In this document: one piece after another, positions 33,582-41,242 of the stretch | Position numbering within the stretch: the first letter of the stretch is position 1 | Layout of the letters: each line of letters starts with the position of its first letter | DNA from: Roseiarcus sp963833955 | Lineage (GTDB): Bacteria; Pseudomonadota; Alphaproteobacteria; Rhizobiales; Beijerinckiaceae | Reading direction: 5' to 3' | Assembly (NCBI GenBank): GCA_963833955.1 | Contig: CAWHZY010000008.1 | Coordinates: 186,001 to 250,000 of the forward strand | DNA: 64,000 nt | Notes under the pieces: generated by a model | What the model was told of the DNA's origin: nothing | Databases searched by the model: none | Seen by the model: the letters and a program-made list of their open reading frames with translations, nothing else | Program-made: the position numbers and the translations under genes

Positions 33582-34061
33582 TCAACGCAGCGCGGCGGCC
33601 TTCGAGCTGACGGGCACGATCGGAAGCAGCGGCTTCTCCGACCACGGCACACCATGCTCGGCGAAGATCGCTTCGAGCGCTTCGATGAAGGCGGGGTTCA
33701 CATCATCCCAACCCTGAGAGAAAACGCTGAAAAACGACCGAGCCAATGCCTCAAGCTTCTTGGTTCCATAGATCAGAGTTCCGTTCCACAAGACGGCTCC
33801 CGCGCCATCGTACGGGCTGCGAGATCGAATCGCCTCCAAGAATGAAGTCTCGTCGTGACACTCAATATACTCGTGAATCGCGACCAAATCGCATGTGAGG
33901 GCGCGGTAGATTACGTCTACGCTCAATTGCCACCGGAAAAGGGTGCCGTCCGGAACCGAGTCAATGTTGCCGGAGGCAAAATGACCGATGCTTAGGTCAT
34001 CCTCACACAAAGTCGTCAGATGTCGTTGGAGCCAGCCGGCGATGTCTTTAGGGATTGTCAT
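33582..34061 (-). CDS. Putative immunity protein for the portal-borne toxin domain
   Basis: A 159-residue acidic, soluble protein (MTIPKDIAGWLQRHLTTLCE, then LTCDLVAIHEYIECHDE and QGWDDVNPAFIEALEAIFAE). I do not recognise a named family. It starts at ATG 34061, with GAGG six bases before; a GTG at 34073 overlapping the portal stop is an alternative. It follows the portal-toxin gene within eight bases, is absent from the displaced portal copies, and has lower GC than the portal core. This is the position and size of a cognate immunity gene. No phage structural role is known for a gene here. The function is inference from context. Confidence 0.5.
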   Translation of the reverse strand: MTIPKDIAGWLQRHLTTLCEDDLSIGHFASGNIDSVPDGTLFRWQLSVDVIYRALTCDLVAIHEYIECHDETSFLEAIRSRSPYDGAGAVLWNGTLIYGTKKLEALARSFFSVFSQGWDDVNPAFIEALEAIFAEHGVPWSEKPLLPIVPVSSKAAALR

Positions 34062-34069
34062 GCCAAGCC

Positions 34070-35947
34070 TCACTTTTTCGGAAACTTTAGTTTAAGAAAT
34101 TCGCCGCCATTGAGCTGCTTAAGTTTGGCGTCATTTATATCAACGTTCGCTGTGGAGTTTGGTGTCTTCGGACTCGCTTGCCCTGCGGGGCGGAACGTAA
34201 TGTATGCGCCATCCGGCATTTGTGCGATGAAACCGCCATCTCCCAAAGGATTTAGGGAACTCGGTTTTTGTCCATTGTAGGCCTTGAGGACAAAGGCCCG
34301 CGCCGCCGAATCGGGATCGTCGGAGACTGGCATTGCACGGGGCGCGCCGAGTTTGTCGGCCGTTCCGGGCAATCGCCCGTTCGGTGCGACCGCATCGGCA
34401 ACGGTCGCCGCCGGCGCGGCCTCCGCTGGGCGTTGGGCCTCGGGCTCGGGCGGAGGGGCCGGCAGTTCGACAGGCGGTGGTTCGATCTGAGCGACATCCA
34501 GTCCTCCGACATCCGACCTCACCGTCGCATCATTACTCGCGACCTGTACTCTCGTCGGCTGCGGCTTGCGCGCCGGGCTGCCCACGGTGGCGACCGCTCC
34601 GTCCGCCGTCGCGAACTGCCCGTGTTCGTCGCGATGCGGATTGAACTTTCGCAGCGCCTTTGACGCGTTGTCCGCGACGGGCCCCTTCCCGCCAGCGGGC
34701 GCGAGCCCCAGATCGGCCCTTGCCTCCTCGCGCGTCTTGATGCCGGCGCCGACCAGGATCTGCAGCGTCTGCGCCTGCTCCAGCGGGTCGACCGCGTCGT
34801 CGCCGACCCACACGAACTCAAGAGCGGGCTCGGCCATGCACTCCTGGATCACATGGTCGAGCGCGTTCTTCACCCACGCCTTGAGCGGCACCAGCCCTTC
34901 CTGCGTCGCCTGCTGGCGCAAGGTCTCGCTCGTCGCCCGGTTGACCTGCGTCACGAACGCGGAAGCCGGGACCGAGAAGGCGTAGCAGATGATGCGCGCC
35001 AGCCACTCGTCGTACAGGTCCTTGAGCGGCGGCTGGCGGGCCTCGATCAGCTTGAAGTCGGCGGGCATGAACTTGGTCTGGCGCCGGCGCGCAAGGTTGC
35101 CGCTCATCAGCGCGTCGAAATAGTCCTGGAACGAGCGGATCTGGTCGGCCGTCCATTCCTTGGGCAAAGTGGCGAAGGCGTCCGGCGACGAGCCGGCGCG
35201 GTAATAATCAAGGGTTGAGACGTCGCGCCTGAGCGCGATGTTGACGGTGAGCGCGATCTGCTCGACCGGGCTCATGCCGTAGAGCCGATGCGCGCGGATG
35301 TTGCGCGGCAGATAGAGGAGCTCTTCAGCCGAGAAGTCGGCGGCGGGGATGCCCTTGAGGATCTGCTGGTAGGCGGGGTCGGGCGGCTCGGGCGCGCGCC
35401 CGTCCTCGCCGATCAAGGGCTTGATCGTAGACCCATCGATGATGTCGAGCGAGTAGAGCGAGCCGCCGCGGTTGAAGCGCGGATAGATGGTCGCCGCATC
35501 GATGACCAGCATCTCCTCGAGCAGCATGCGCAGCCAGTCGGCGAACGAACGGCGCCGGTCGGGACGGGCGAGGAAGCGCGTGACCTGTTCGATCGCGTCA
35601 GAGCTTGCCGACAAATCCTCACGGTTGCGCAAGCGGATGGCGTAGCTCTGCGCCGCGATCTGGTCCTTGCGGGTCTCGATCACCGCGCGCAGGAGTGGCA
35701 GCGCGTCCGCGAGCCCGCGCAGTTCGGCGAACGAAACGCCGTCTTCGGCGCGCGGGATGTAGTTGAGGTTGGCGCCGAACGGATAGTCCCATTGGCGCCC
35801 CTTGACCTCGGGCGGCGCCATCGGCGCAAGGGGCTGCAGCGGCCCGAACCAGGTGTCCGGCGACACGCCGGTGATTAGATAGCGCGTCGCGTCGGCGAGC
35901 CGGGCGAATACGCTTGGGGGCAGGGCGCGTCTGACGGGTTCCGACAT
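34070..35947 (-). CDS. Phage portal protein with a C-terminal toxin-like extension
   Basis: A 625-residue protein. Residues 1 to about 420 are a complete GTA/HK97-type portal (PFGANLNYIPRAEDGVSF, ETRKDQIAAQSYAIRLRNRE, RNIRAHRLYGMSPVEQIAL, ALEFVWVGDDAVDPLEQAQT). Then comes FNPHRDEHGQFATADGA (about residue 432), a motif of the kind that precedes variable C-terminal domains in phage polymorphic toxins, a Pro/Ala-rich linker to about residue 540, and a final module of about 85 residues: FIAQMPDGAYITFRPAGQAS, then ANVDINDAKLKQLNGGEFLK. The final module resembles BECR-type RNase toxin tips in its short ITFRP strand and S/T..VDIN pattern, but this is weak evidence. Its DNA is clearly AT-richer than the portal core. 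The start has an AGGA site. Confidence 0.8.
   Translation of the reverse strand: MSEPVRRALPPSVFARLADATRYLITGVSPDTWFGPLQPLAPMAPPEVKGRQWDYPFGANLNYIPRAEDGVSFAELRGLADALPLLRAVIETRKDQIAAQSYAIRLRNREDLSASSDAIEQVTRFLARPDRRRSFADWLRMLLEEMLVIDAATIYPRFNRGGSLYSLDIIDGSTIKPLIGEDGRAPEPPDPAYQQILKGIPAADFSAEELLYLPRNIRAHRLYGMSPVEQIALTVNIALRRDVSTLDYYRAGSSPDAFATLPKEWTADQIRSFQDYFDALMSGNLARRRQTKFMPADFKLIEARQPPLKDLYDEWLARIICYAFSVPASAFVTQVNRATSETLRQQATQEGLVPLKAWVKNALDHVIQECMAEPALEFVWVGDDAVDPLEQAQTLQILVGAGIKTREEARADLGLAPAGGKGPVADNASKALRKFNPHRDEHGQFATADGAVATVGSPARKPQPTRVQVASNDATVRSDVGGLDVAQIEPPPVELPAPPPEPEAQRPAEAAPAATVADAVAPNGRLPGTADKLGAPRAMPVSDDPDSAARAFVLKAYNGQKPSSLNPLGDGGFIAQMPDGAYITFRPAGQASPKTPNSTANVDINDAKLKQLNGGEFLKLKFPKK
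34680..35442 (-). repeat. Source copy of the portal repeats
   Basis: The internal part of the intact portal gene that is present again, in two overlapping pieces, at 32593-33577. The right limit at 35442 matches the junction behind the immunity-like gene; the left limit is where the toxin-type and orphan-type C-termini diverge. Confidence 0.8.
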
Positions 35948-36086
35948 CGATCATTTCCTTGGGTCTCCGCTCCGGATCCGTCTTTCGACGGGCCATGGCG
36001 GGAGAAGGGTGGGTAAGAGGCCTTCGCATTCCGTTAGGGATTGGCGCCTACCTTCGCGCCCGTTGGCTTACGCAGCAGTGAGGGCG

Positions 36087-36425
36087 ATGCGCATTTTCAT
36101 AGCGCTGGCCGCAATCGTCGTTTCTCTGCCGGCTGTCGCGCTCGCTCAGCCGCGCTGGACCTTCTGCGTCGCCTCGTCAAAAAGCGGCGCCGACGTCTGG
36201 ATCACCGAGGTTTTCGACGCCGAGCGCGATCGCGAGCAACTGGAAAGCGCGTTTAAAACCATGGTCGCGCGCCTGGGCGGCGTCGGCGCCGATGCTCAAT
36301 GCCCAATGCCGCGCGAGGACAAGACGGAAGCCGTCAATGCCCAATTCGAGGCCGAAGACTTCAACCGCAAACTTGGCGCGACGCTGCATCCCGTGCTTGC
36401 CGGCGGTTTCCCGCCGCGGCGGTAG
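36087..36425 (+). CDS. Small secreted protein on the opposite strand within the prophage
   Basis: A 112-residue protein starting at ATG 36087 with GAGGG just upstream. Residues 1-20 (MRIFIALAAIVVSLPAVALA) are a signal peptide with cleavage expected at ALA-QPRW. The mature part has two cysteines (WTFCVASSKSG and DAQCPMPRED) and ends PPRR. I do not recognise a family. It is the only plus-strand gene in the late block, converging with the RES toxin gene 34 bases away, so it is probably an independently expressed cargo gene. Confidence 0.6.
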   Translation: MRIFIALAAIVVSLPAVALAQPRWTFCVASSKSGADVWITEVFDAERDREQLESAFKTMVARLGGVGADAQCPMPREDKTEAVNAQFEAEDFNRKLGATLHPVLAGGFPPRR

Positions 36426-36459
36426 CCGCGGGTCGCTCGTCGCCGCAAGAGACAGCCTG

Positions 36460-37146
36460 CTATCCGGAGATGCGCGTAACCGCAGGGTCCCTATCGCCTG
36501 ACCATTCCAGTCGATAAACGGCGCCGGGCGCGACGGACTGGACCGCGTGCGGCCTTAAAGCCACGATGCACGTTCCTCCTGCATGCCGGACCGAAGGATA
36601 GATGATTCCGTTGAGCCCTTGCGCCCGCGCAGCGTCGGCGATCGCGTTTCCGACTGGATAGCCGACCGCCGGGTCAGGATCGAGACAGGGGTGGCCGGGC
36701 GTCCGCCGAAGATCGACGAACTCCCCGGCCATGCTCGCAAACATTTCGGAATATTCGACAACGCCCTTCAATTGCCCCGATCGCGCGAGGAACTCTCTCA
36801 TGTGATCGGCGACCTCGCGCAAGCAGGTCTCGACATCGAGCGCCGCATACCAGGCGCCGCGCGCTGCATTGAAGCGATTGGCTTCGCGCGGCTTCCCATA
36901 GGCGAAGGCGGCGTTGACGAAGCTCGCATAAGGCACGCCGTGAATGAACTCGCCGCGGGCGATCCCTTCCGTTCCTCGGCTCTCCGCCAACAGTCGATTG
37001 CTGGTCGCCGCTTCGATTTCGGCGAGCGCCGCGGCGTCCTTAGGCGAAACGAGCGCCTCCAGCACCGGCGGTCGGAGCCGCGCCGTCGACACGAGCCGGA
37101 CGGTTCGTGGAAACGCTTCCCTGACGACCGGCAGGCCGTTGAGCAT
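36460..37146 (-). CDS. RES-domain toxin
   Basis: A 228-residue RES-family toxin. It has the named Arg-Glu-Ser pattern: an early Arg in PRTVRLVSTARLRPP, the glutamate in RGAWYAALDVETCLREVADH (about residue 108), and the serine in GIIYPSVRHAGGTCIVALRP (about residue 190). The NRFN...A.Y motif before the glutamate is also typical. Studied RES toxins deplete NAD+ by phosphorolysis or hydrolysis and are held by an Xre/DUF2384 antitoxin, which is the gene just upstream. Order (antitoxin first) and spacing (11 bases) are normal. It is unusual in lying between terminase and portal. Confidence 0.85.
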   Translation of the reverse strand: MLNGLPVVREAFPRTVRLVSTARLRPPVLEALVSPKDAAALAEIEAATSNRLLAESRGTEGIARGEFIHGVPYASFVNAAFAYGKPREANRFNAARGAWYAALDVETCLREVADHMREFLARSGQLKGVVEYSEMFASMAGEFVDLRRTPGHPCLDPDPAVGYPVGNAIADAARAQGLNGIIYPSVRHAGGTCIVALRPHAVQSVAPGAVYRLEWSGDRDPAVTRISG

Positions 37147-37157
37147 GCCTCAGAAGA

Positions 37158-37595
37158 TCACAGGCCGCCGCGGACGGCGTCGACGTAGCGGCGGACCTCC
37201 AGCATTCTTGGAATGCCGCCTTCGATCATCGCCTGGATTGGGGTGTCGCGCTCGAACAGCGGCCCGCTATTGGGCCGTCGCGCCCATTCGTCCGCCGTTT
37301 CGTCGGCAAACAAAAGGTGAAGTCCCTTGTAAACGCCAACCAGAGCGGAGACGCGCGTCAGCTGGTCCTGGCTCAAGGTCGGATGGGAGCCGCGCTTCAT
37401 GCGGTCGAGCGTGCTCGCGGAAACGCCGAGCAACGCGGAGGCCTCCGCGTTGGACAAGTCCCAGGCTTTTATGAGCGCAATGAACGCTTTGAGAGCGACT
37501 TCGGACAGGCGCGCCCGATCGCGCTCGTCGGCAAAAGTCTGCGGCCCGACGGCGCCCAGGTCAGCTTGTCTGGTTTCAACGATGGCGGCAGGCAT
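37158..37595 (-). CDS. Xre/MbcA/ParS-type (DUF2384) antitoxin
   Basis: A 145-residue protein. The helix-turn-helix is at about residues 46-70 (LSNAEASALLGVSASTLDRM), followed by the antitoxin domain with LTRVSALVGVYKGLHLLFAD and the C-terminal TPIQAMIEGGIPRMLEVRRY, which is the family hallmark. It binds and neutralises the RES toxin and should repress its own operon. GGAG precedes the start. A perfect inverted repeat that could be its operator lies 23 bases upstream. Confidence 0.85.
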   Translation of the reverse strand: MPAAIVETRQADLGAVGPQTFADERDRARLSEVALKAFIALIKAWDLSNAEASALLGVSASTLDRMKRGSHPTLSQDQLTRVSALVGVYKGLHLLFADETADEWARRPNSGPLFERDTPIQAMIEGGIPRMLEVRRYVDAVRGGL

Positions 37596-37618
37596 TCGCG
37601 TCTCCTGACGAGGAGATA

Positions 37619-37634
37619 CGCGTCATTTGACGCG
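37619..37634. promoter_or_regulatory. Candidate operator of the RES/Xre operon
   Basis: A perfect inverted repeat CGCGTCA-TT-TGACGCG, 23 bases upstream of the antitoxin start. A second, shorter CGTC/GACG repeat overlaps the ribosome site (about 37600-37611). This placement suits autorepression by the antitoxin. The -35 and -10 boxes are not clear enough to call. Confidence 0.5.
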
Positions 37635-37665
37635 ATGTCCAGCAATTTTATGTTTCGCAGCGGCG

Positions 37666-39081
37666 CTACTCGGCCGTTTGATCCGCGGATTTACGACCGC
37701 CTCCCGTCCAAAACTCGTACATCCCCCCTGTGCTCGCCTGGCCCACCCCAAGCAGGTCGGCCAGCGCCCAGACCAGCGCGTCGGCCCGGTCGGGCGAGAA
37801 GCCCGCGGCGCGGCGGTCGAAATCGGGGGTCAGCGCGCAGAGCTGGTCCTCGAGCTTCATGAACGTCCCGGCGTGAAACACGAGCCCGCGCTCGTAGGCC
37901 GCCGCGATCGGCTCGGCGCGCAGGAATTTGCCCCGTGTCGCGTGAACCGCGCGCACCGGCAGGTTGGGCTCGCTCTGGCGCAACACCTCCGTGACCATGT
38001 CGCCGCCCTGGTTGATTTCCGCAACCACGCGATTGGCCTTGAAGCCACGAAAGGCGGCCCCAACCCGAGCGCCCCAAGCGCCCGGCGTCTCGCCCTGGCT
38101 GGTGAGGTCGGCGAGCACATAGAAGAGCCCGCTCTCCGCTTTTGCCGCGACGATCAGCCCGCACTCGTCGGATTTTGATCCCGAGCGCGCCGGCGGATCG
38201 ACCGCGACCACGACCTCGGCGAATTCCTTCGGCGCCGCTTCCGGCGCAACGCGCTGGCGCTCGAGCAGCGCCCGCGACCACAGAGCACCGGGCGTCTCCT
38301 CGACAATTTCGGCGAACAGCTCCTGCCGCCCGATCGCGCGGCCCTTGTAGCGCGCGGTGATGCGTTCGAAGAAAGCGCGCGCCAGATGGGCCTTGTTGTC
38401 GAAGGTCGAGCCGCGGGTCACGATCGTGTCCTTGCCCGCCGACAGAGTTTTGATGATCTTGCTTGGGCGCGGCGTTGTCGTGATGACAGCCTGCGGCTTG
38501 CCTCCGAGCCGCAAACCCAGCATCGCCTGATCGAAGGCGTCGGGCTGGCGCCAGGCGGCGAGCTCGTCGCACCACAATTTCATGTGCTGCTTGCCCCTGA
38601 GCCGGTCGGGCTCTTCGGCGGAGAACAGCGCGCTCACCGCGCCGTTCGGCCATTCGAGCCTTAGGTCGGCTGCGAGAAAGCGGGGGCGCTCGTCGCGTCG
38701 GCAGCAAGCGAGGATGCCGGATTCGCCCCGGACCATGATGTCGCGGGCGTCGGCGATGGTCGCGCCGATCAGGTTGACGATCGGGTGGGTCTGCACCCAG
38801 GTGCGCACCGCCTCCGCGCCGGCGCGCGTCTTGCCGGCGCCGCGCCCGGCGAGGATGAGCCAGATGATCCAGTCGCCGTCCGGCGGAGCCTGCTCGGGAC
38901 GGGCCCAGAACGTCCAGTCATGGAACAATTGCGCGCATTCGAGCGGCGTCATCTCCTCGAACATGCGCACGCGCGTGTCGAGGTCGAGCTTCAGAAAATC
39001 GGAGACGCTCCTGATCCGGCCGCCTGTCGCGGGACGAGGGTGCGCGCCAGATTGGGCGGGTTGCGCCGGTTCGTCATTCAT
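37666..39081 (-). CDS. terL: Terminase large subunit
   Basis: A 471-residue packaging motor. Walker A is GRGAGKT at residues 79-85, the Walker B-like segment is KLWCDELAAW (about residues 168-177), and the coupling motif region ITTTPRPSKIIKTL follows. The C-terminal nuclease domain starts near EVVVAVDPPARSGSKSDEC (about residue 290) and ends with DRADALVWALADLLG, which supplies acidic metal ligands. Sequence style is that of GTA gp2 (DNA-packaging, Terminase_6C). The start overlaps the small-subunit stop by four bases (ATGA). It cuts and pumps DNA into the prohead through the portal. Confidence 0.92.
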   Translation of the reverse strand: MNDEPAQPAQSGAHPRPATGGRIRSVSDFLKLDLDTRVRMFEEMTPLECAQLFHDWTFWARPEQAPPDGDWIIWLILAGRGAGKTRAGAEAVRTWVQTHPIVNLIGATIADARDIMVRGESGILACCRRDERPRFLAADLRLEWPNGAVSALFSAEEPDRLRGKQHMKLWCDELAAWRQPDAFDQAMLGLRLGGKPQAVITTTPRPSKIIKTLSAGKDTIVTRGSTFDNKAHLARAFFERITARYKGRAIGRQELFAEIVEETPGALWSRALLERQRVAPEAAPKEFAEVVVAVDPPARSGSKSDECGLIVAAKAESGLFYVLADLTSQGETPGAWGARVGAAFRGFKANRVVAEINQGGDMVTEVLRQSEPNLPVRAVHATRGKFLRAEPIAAAYERGLVFHAGTFMKLEDQLCALTPDFDRRAAGFSPDRADALVWALADLLGVGQASTGGMYEFWTGGGRKSADQTAE

Positions 39082-39509
39082 TCAGCAGGCTGTTCCGGCT
39101 GAAGCCTATCTGCGATTTCGTTAATTTTTTTCAGGAGTCGAGCGCGCTCCTCTTCGCCGTATGGCTCGGGGACGCGCGTCCCCTTCGTGAATCCGTGATA
39201 GCGGTCAAGCCGGTCGACGATTTTCAGCGCGCGGTCGATCGCCCTGAGGTCGCCCTCCTGAAGCCGCTCGAGGAGCTTGAGGATCATCTGCTCGAGCCGC
39301 GCGATCTGCAGTCTGGCGAAGTCTTCGGCCGGCGCGACCCAACGGTTGCGAAGCTCTTGACGCAGGATGCTCTCGGTCCGCTTGCGCGTGAGCCGTTCCG
39401 TCGCGCCGATTTCATCGACCGCGGCGCCGGCAATGAGCGAAGCGAGAACGCGCTGGGCGCGGGTCACCCTCGAGCGTTTCGATCGGGTAGACGGGTTTGT
39501 ATGGGTCAT
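39078..39509 (-). CDS. Terminase small subunit-like protein
   Basis: A 143-residue protein, started at ATG 39509 (THTNPSTRSKRSRVTRAQRV) with an AAAGG site; an upstream extension to 39683 has no ribosome site. It has a basic N-terminus, a helix-turn-helix-like region (about residues 18-45, VDEIGATERLTRKRTESIL) and a helical middle (FARLQIARLEQMILKLLERL). Position directly before terL and translational coupling support a DNA-recognition subunit. Small terminases diverge fast, so the call rests largely on context. Confidence 0.65.
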   Translation of the reverse strand: MTHTNPSTRSKRSRVTRAQRVLASLIAGAAVDEIGATERLTRKRTESILRQELRNRWVAPAEDFARLQIARLEQMILKLLERLQEGDLRAIDRALKIVDRLDRYHGFTKGTRVPEPYGEEERARLLKKINEIADRLQPEQPAE

Positions 39510-40187
39510 GGTCGCCTTTAGAGGCTGGATGGCGAAAGCCCGCGCGGGCGAATGACGCGACGCTTCCGGCGTACGCGGCGATAACATGGCGGCTGGCGGG
39601 GAATTGGGCGAGAAGGGAGCGGTACGTTCTGGCCGCAGCTCTCGAACTTCCCCTACTATGCCGCCACCGGCGTCAAAGCGCAAGGTTTTGTTCTTGTTAT
39701 GTTCTTATACTGCCGCTGTTGTCCGAACAATCTAAATAATATCAGTATGTTGTAGACATGAATGGGGTCACCCCGGCGCCGCCGGCGCAGGTCCGTTTGA
39801 TCGAGGCGATCCATGACCTTTTAGTAGCGGTAGTTAAATCAACATCTTGCTGAAAGATAATAATCTCATTTATAAGAATATTATATTCAAACATCTGAAA
39901 AATATCATATGTTGGAAGAATGATGCAGCGTCACTTGAATTTCGCAGTGCTCGCCGAAAATCCAGCCGCTTTCGAAATGTCGGCGGCGGTCGATGCGAGG
40001 CGACGGGTCGATCGAGTTGCAGAAAAAGAGACCTAACATCTTGAAAGCGCTCAAGCGCGCGCAGAAATGCGCGCCTCCCGTTCCGAGGTCCGCGCCGGCC
40101 CGCTCATTGCCTCGGCTCGCGGCGGGCAAAGCGACGAGAATTCATGTCATTCCTGCGAAGCGCTTTGGCAGAAGCGGAGGGTGAATT
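39510..40187. other. Gene-poor, partly AT-rich stretch upstream of the prophage block
   Basis: Of these 678 bases, about 39690-39930 is strikingly AT-rich compared with its surroundings. Two tiny plus-strand frames exist: 39758-39853 (31 residues, beginning MNGVTPAPPAQVRLIEAIHD) and 39920-40036 (38 residues, beginning MMQRHLNFAVLAENPAA, with GGAAG upstream). Neither is convincing; the first could be a truncated gene. The region could contain the late-operon promoter on the minus strand or a junction of transferred DNA, but I see no clear promoter or att core. Confidence 0.4.
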
Positions 40188-41193
40188 GTGCTGATTGTCC
40201 ATTATGCCGACAAAACCGCCCCCGGCACGGAGCCGGCGACGAGCATTGGGCTCGAGCGGAAGATTCTCGATCCCGTGGAGCCCATTCCGTCTGGCGCGAT
40301 CTGGATCGATATGGTCGAGCCGACCGTCGATGAGGACCGGAAGGTGGAGGGCTATCTCGGCGCCAAGGTGCCGTCGCGCTCCGATCCCGACTTCGCTCAG
40401 CCCGCCGAATCCGTACTATGCCGAAAATGGCGTGCGCTACCTGCACGCCTGCGTCGTCAGCGAAGCTGAAGGCACGCCCGACGTCGCTGACGTCACCTTC
40501 GTCCTCGGTCCGAAAGCGCTTGTCACCGTACGCTACGACCCCGGCGAGGCCTTCGAGCTTTTCGGTCAGAGGCTGGGCAAGATTCCGACGCAGGCGCTGC
40601 ACCCCGACGCGGTGGCGGTCGGTCTTATCAACGCCATTGTCGATCGCTCCGCCCGGGCGCTGAACAAGGTCGGCGTCGAGCTCGATTCCATCGCAAGCCA
40701 GGTCTTTCGAGCCAAGGGCGACCAAAGCGCGCGCAGCAAGGTCTATTCCGCGACCCTCGGCGCGCTCGGCCGCGAGGACGAGAAGATCTCGAACCTGCGC
40801 GAAAGCCTGGTTGAGCTCGAGCGGCTCGTGCTGTTCCTGATGTCGGAAGGGCGCTCCGCGGATGCGCCAAAGCCGGTGCGCGAGGCGACGAAGTCCGCTT
40901 TGCGCGACCTCCAGTCGCTCGAGCAGGACGCGAACTTCAAGGCGCAGAAGGTGCAGTTCCTGCTCGACGCGACCCTGGGCTTCATCAACCTTGCGCAGAA
41001 CGACATCATCAAGCTGTTCTCCGTGCTGGCGGTCATCTTCATGCCGCCGACGATGATCGCCTCGATCTACGGGATGAATTTCAAGTTGATGCCGGAGCTC
41101 GACTGGTCGTGGGGTTATCCGGCGGCGCTCGTTCTGATGGTGGCCGTCGCGGTTGGGCCCTATCTGTTCTTCCGCTGGAAGAAGTGGCTGTGA
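40188..41193 (+). CDS. corA: CorA-family magnesium/cobalt transporter, one frameshift
   Basis: Together the two frames give a CorA protein of about 330 residues. It starts with GTG 40188 after a GGAGG site (MLIVHYADKTAPGTE). Near 40405 the frame shifts by one base (PAES to YYAENGVRYLHACVV) and the rest is intact to 41193. The long cytoplasmic helix, the pore-lining TM1 with LLAVIF-like residues, and the selectivity motif GMN in IASIYGMNFKLMPELDWSWG are clear, followed by TM2 and a basic end RWKKWL. It is a pentameric inner-membrane Mg2+ channel. The indel may be a sequencing error. Confidence 0.8.
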
Positions 41194-41242
41194 AGGGGGT
41201 GCGTCTTCGCGTAAAAGGAACTACGACCGAAAGTCAGGCCCT

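Larger units (their letters stand above)
5349..39509 (-). mobile_element. GTA-like siphovirus prophage, late gene block
   Basis: A continuous run of head, packaging and tail genes on the minus strand, in the order of GTAs and related alphaproteobacterial siphophages. Cargo genes (RES/Xre, toxin/immunity, lipoprotein, secreted protein) and a signal-bearing fibre set it apart from the conserved host-domesticated GTA. No integrase, repressor, lysis or replication genes are visible, so the borders given are only the outermost recognisable phage genes. I found no clear att repeats. Several genes carry frameshifts, so the prophage may be defective. Confidence 0.8.

Noticed and set aside
32516..35442. 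CRISPR-like or tandem regulatory repeats
   Set aside because: The repeats are about 500-base pieces of portal coding sequence, not short spaced repeats.
8058..39509. A functional host-domesticated gene transfer agent
   Set aside because: Gene order is GTA-like, but the toxin/antitoxin cargo, giant exported fibre, split capsid frames and IS damage are not expected of a maintained GTA; a prophage fits better.
39078..39683. Longer terminase small-subunit start at 39683
   Set aside because: The extra 58 residues are low-complexity and lack a ribosome site; ATG 39509 has AAAGG upstream.
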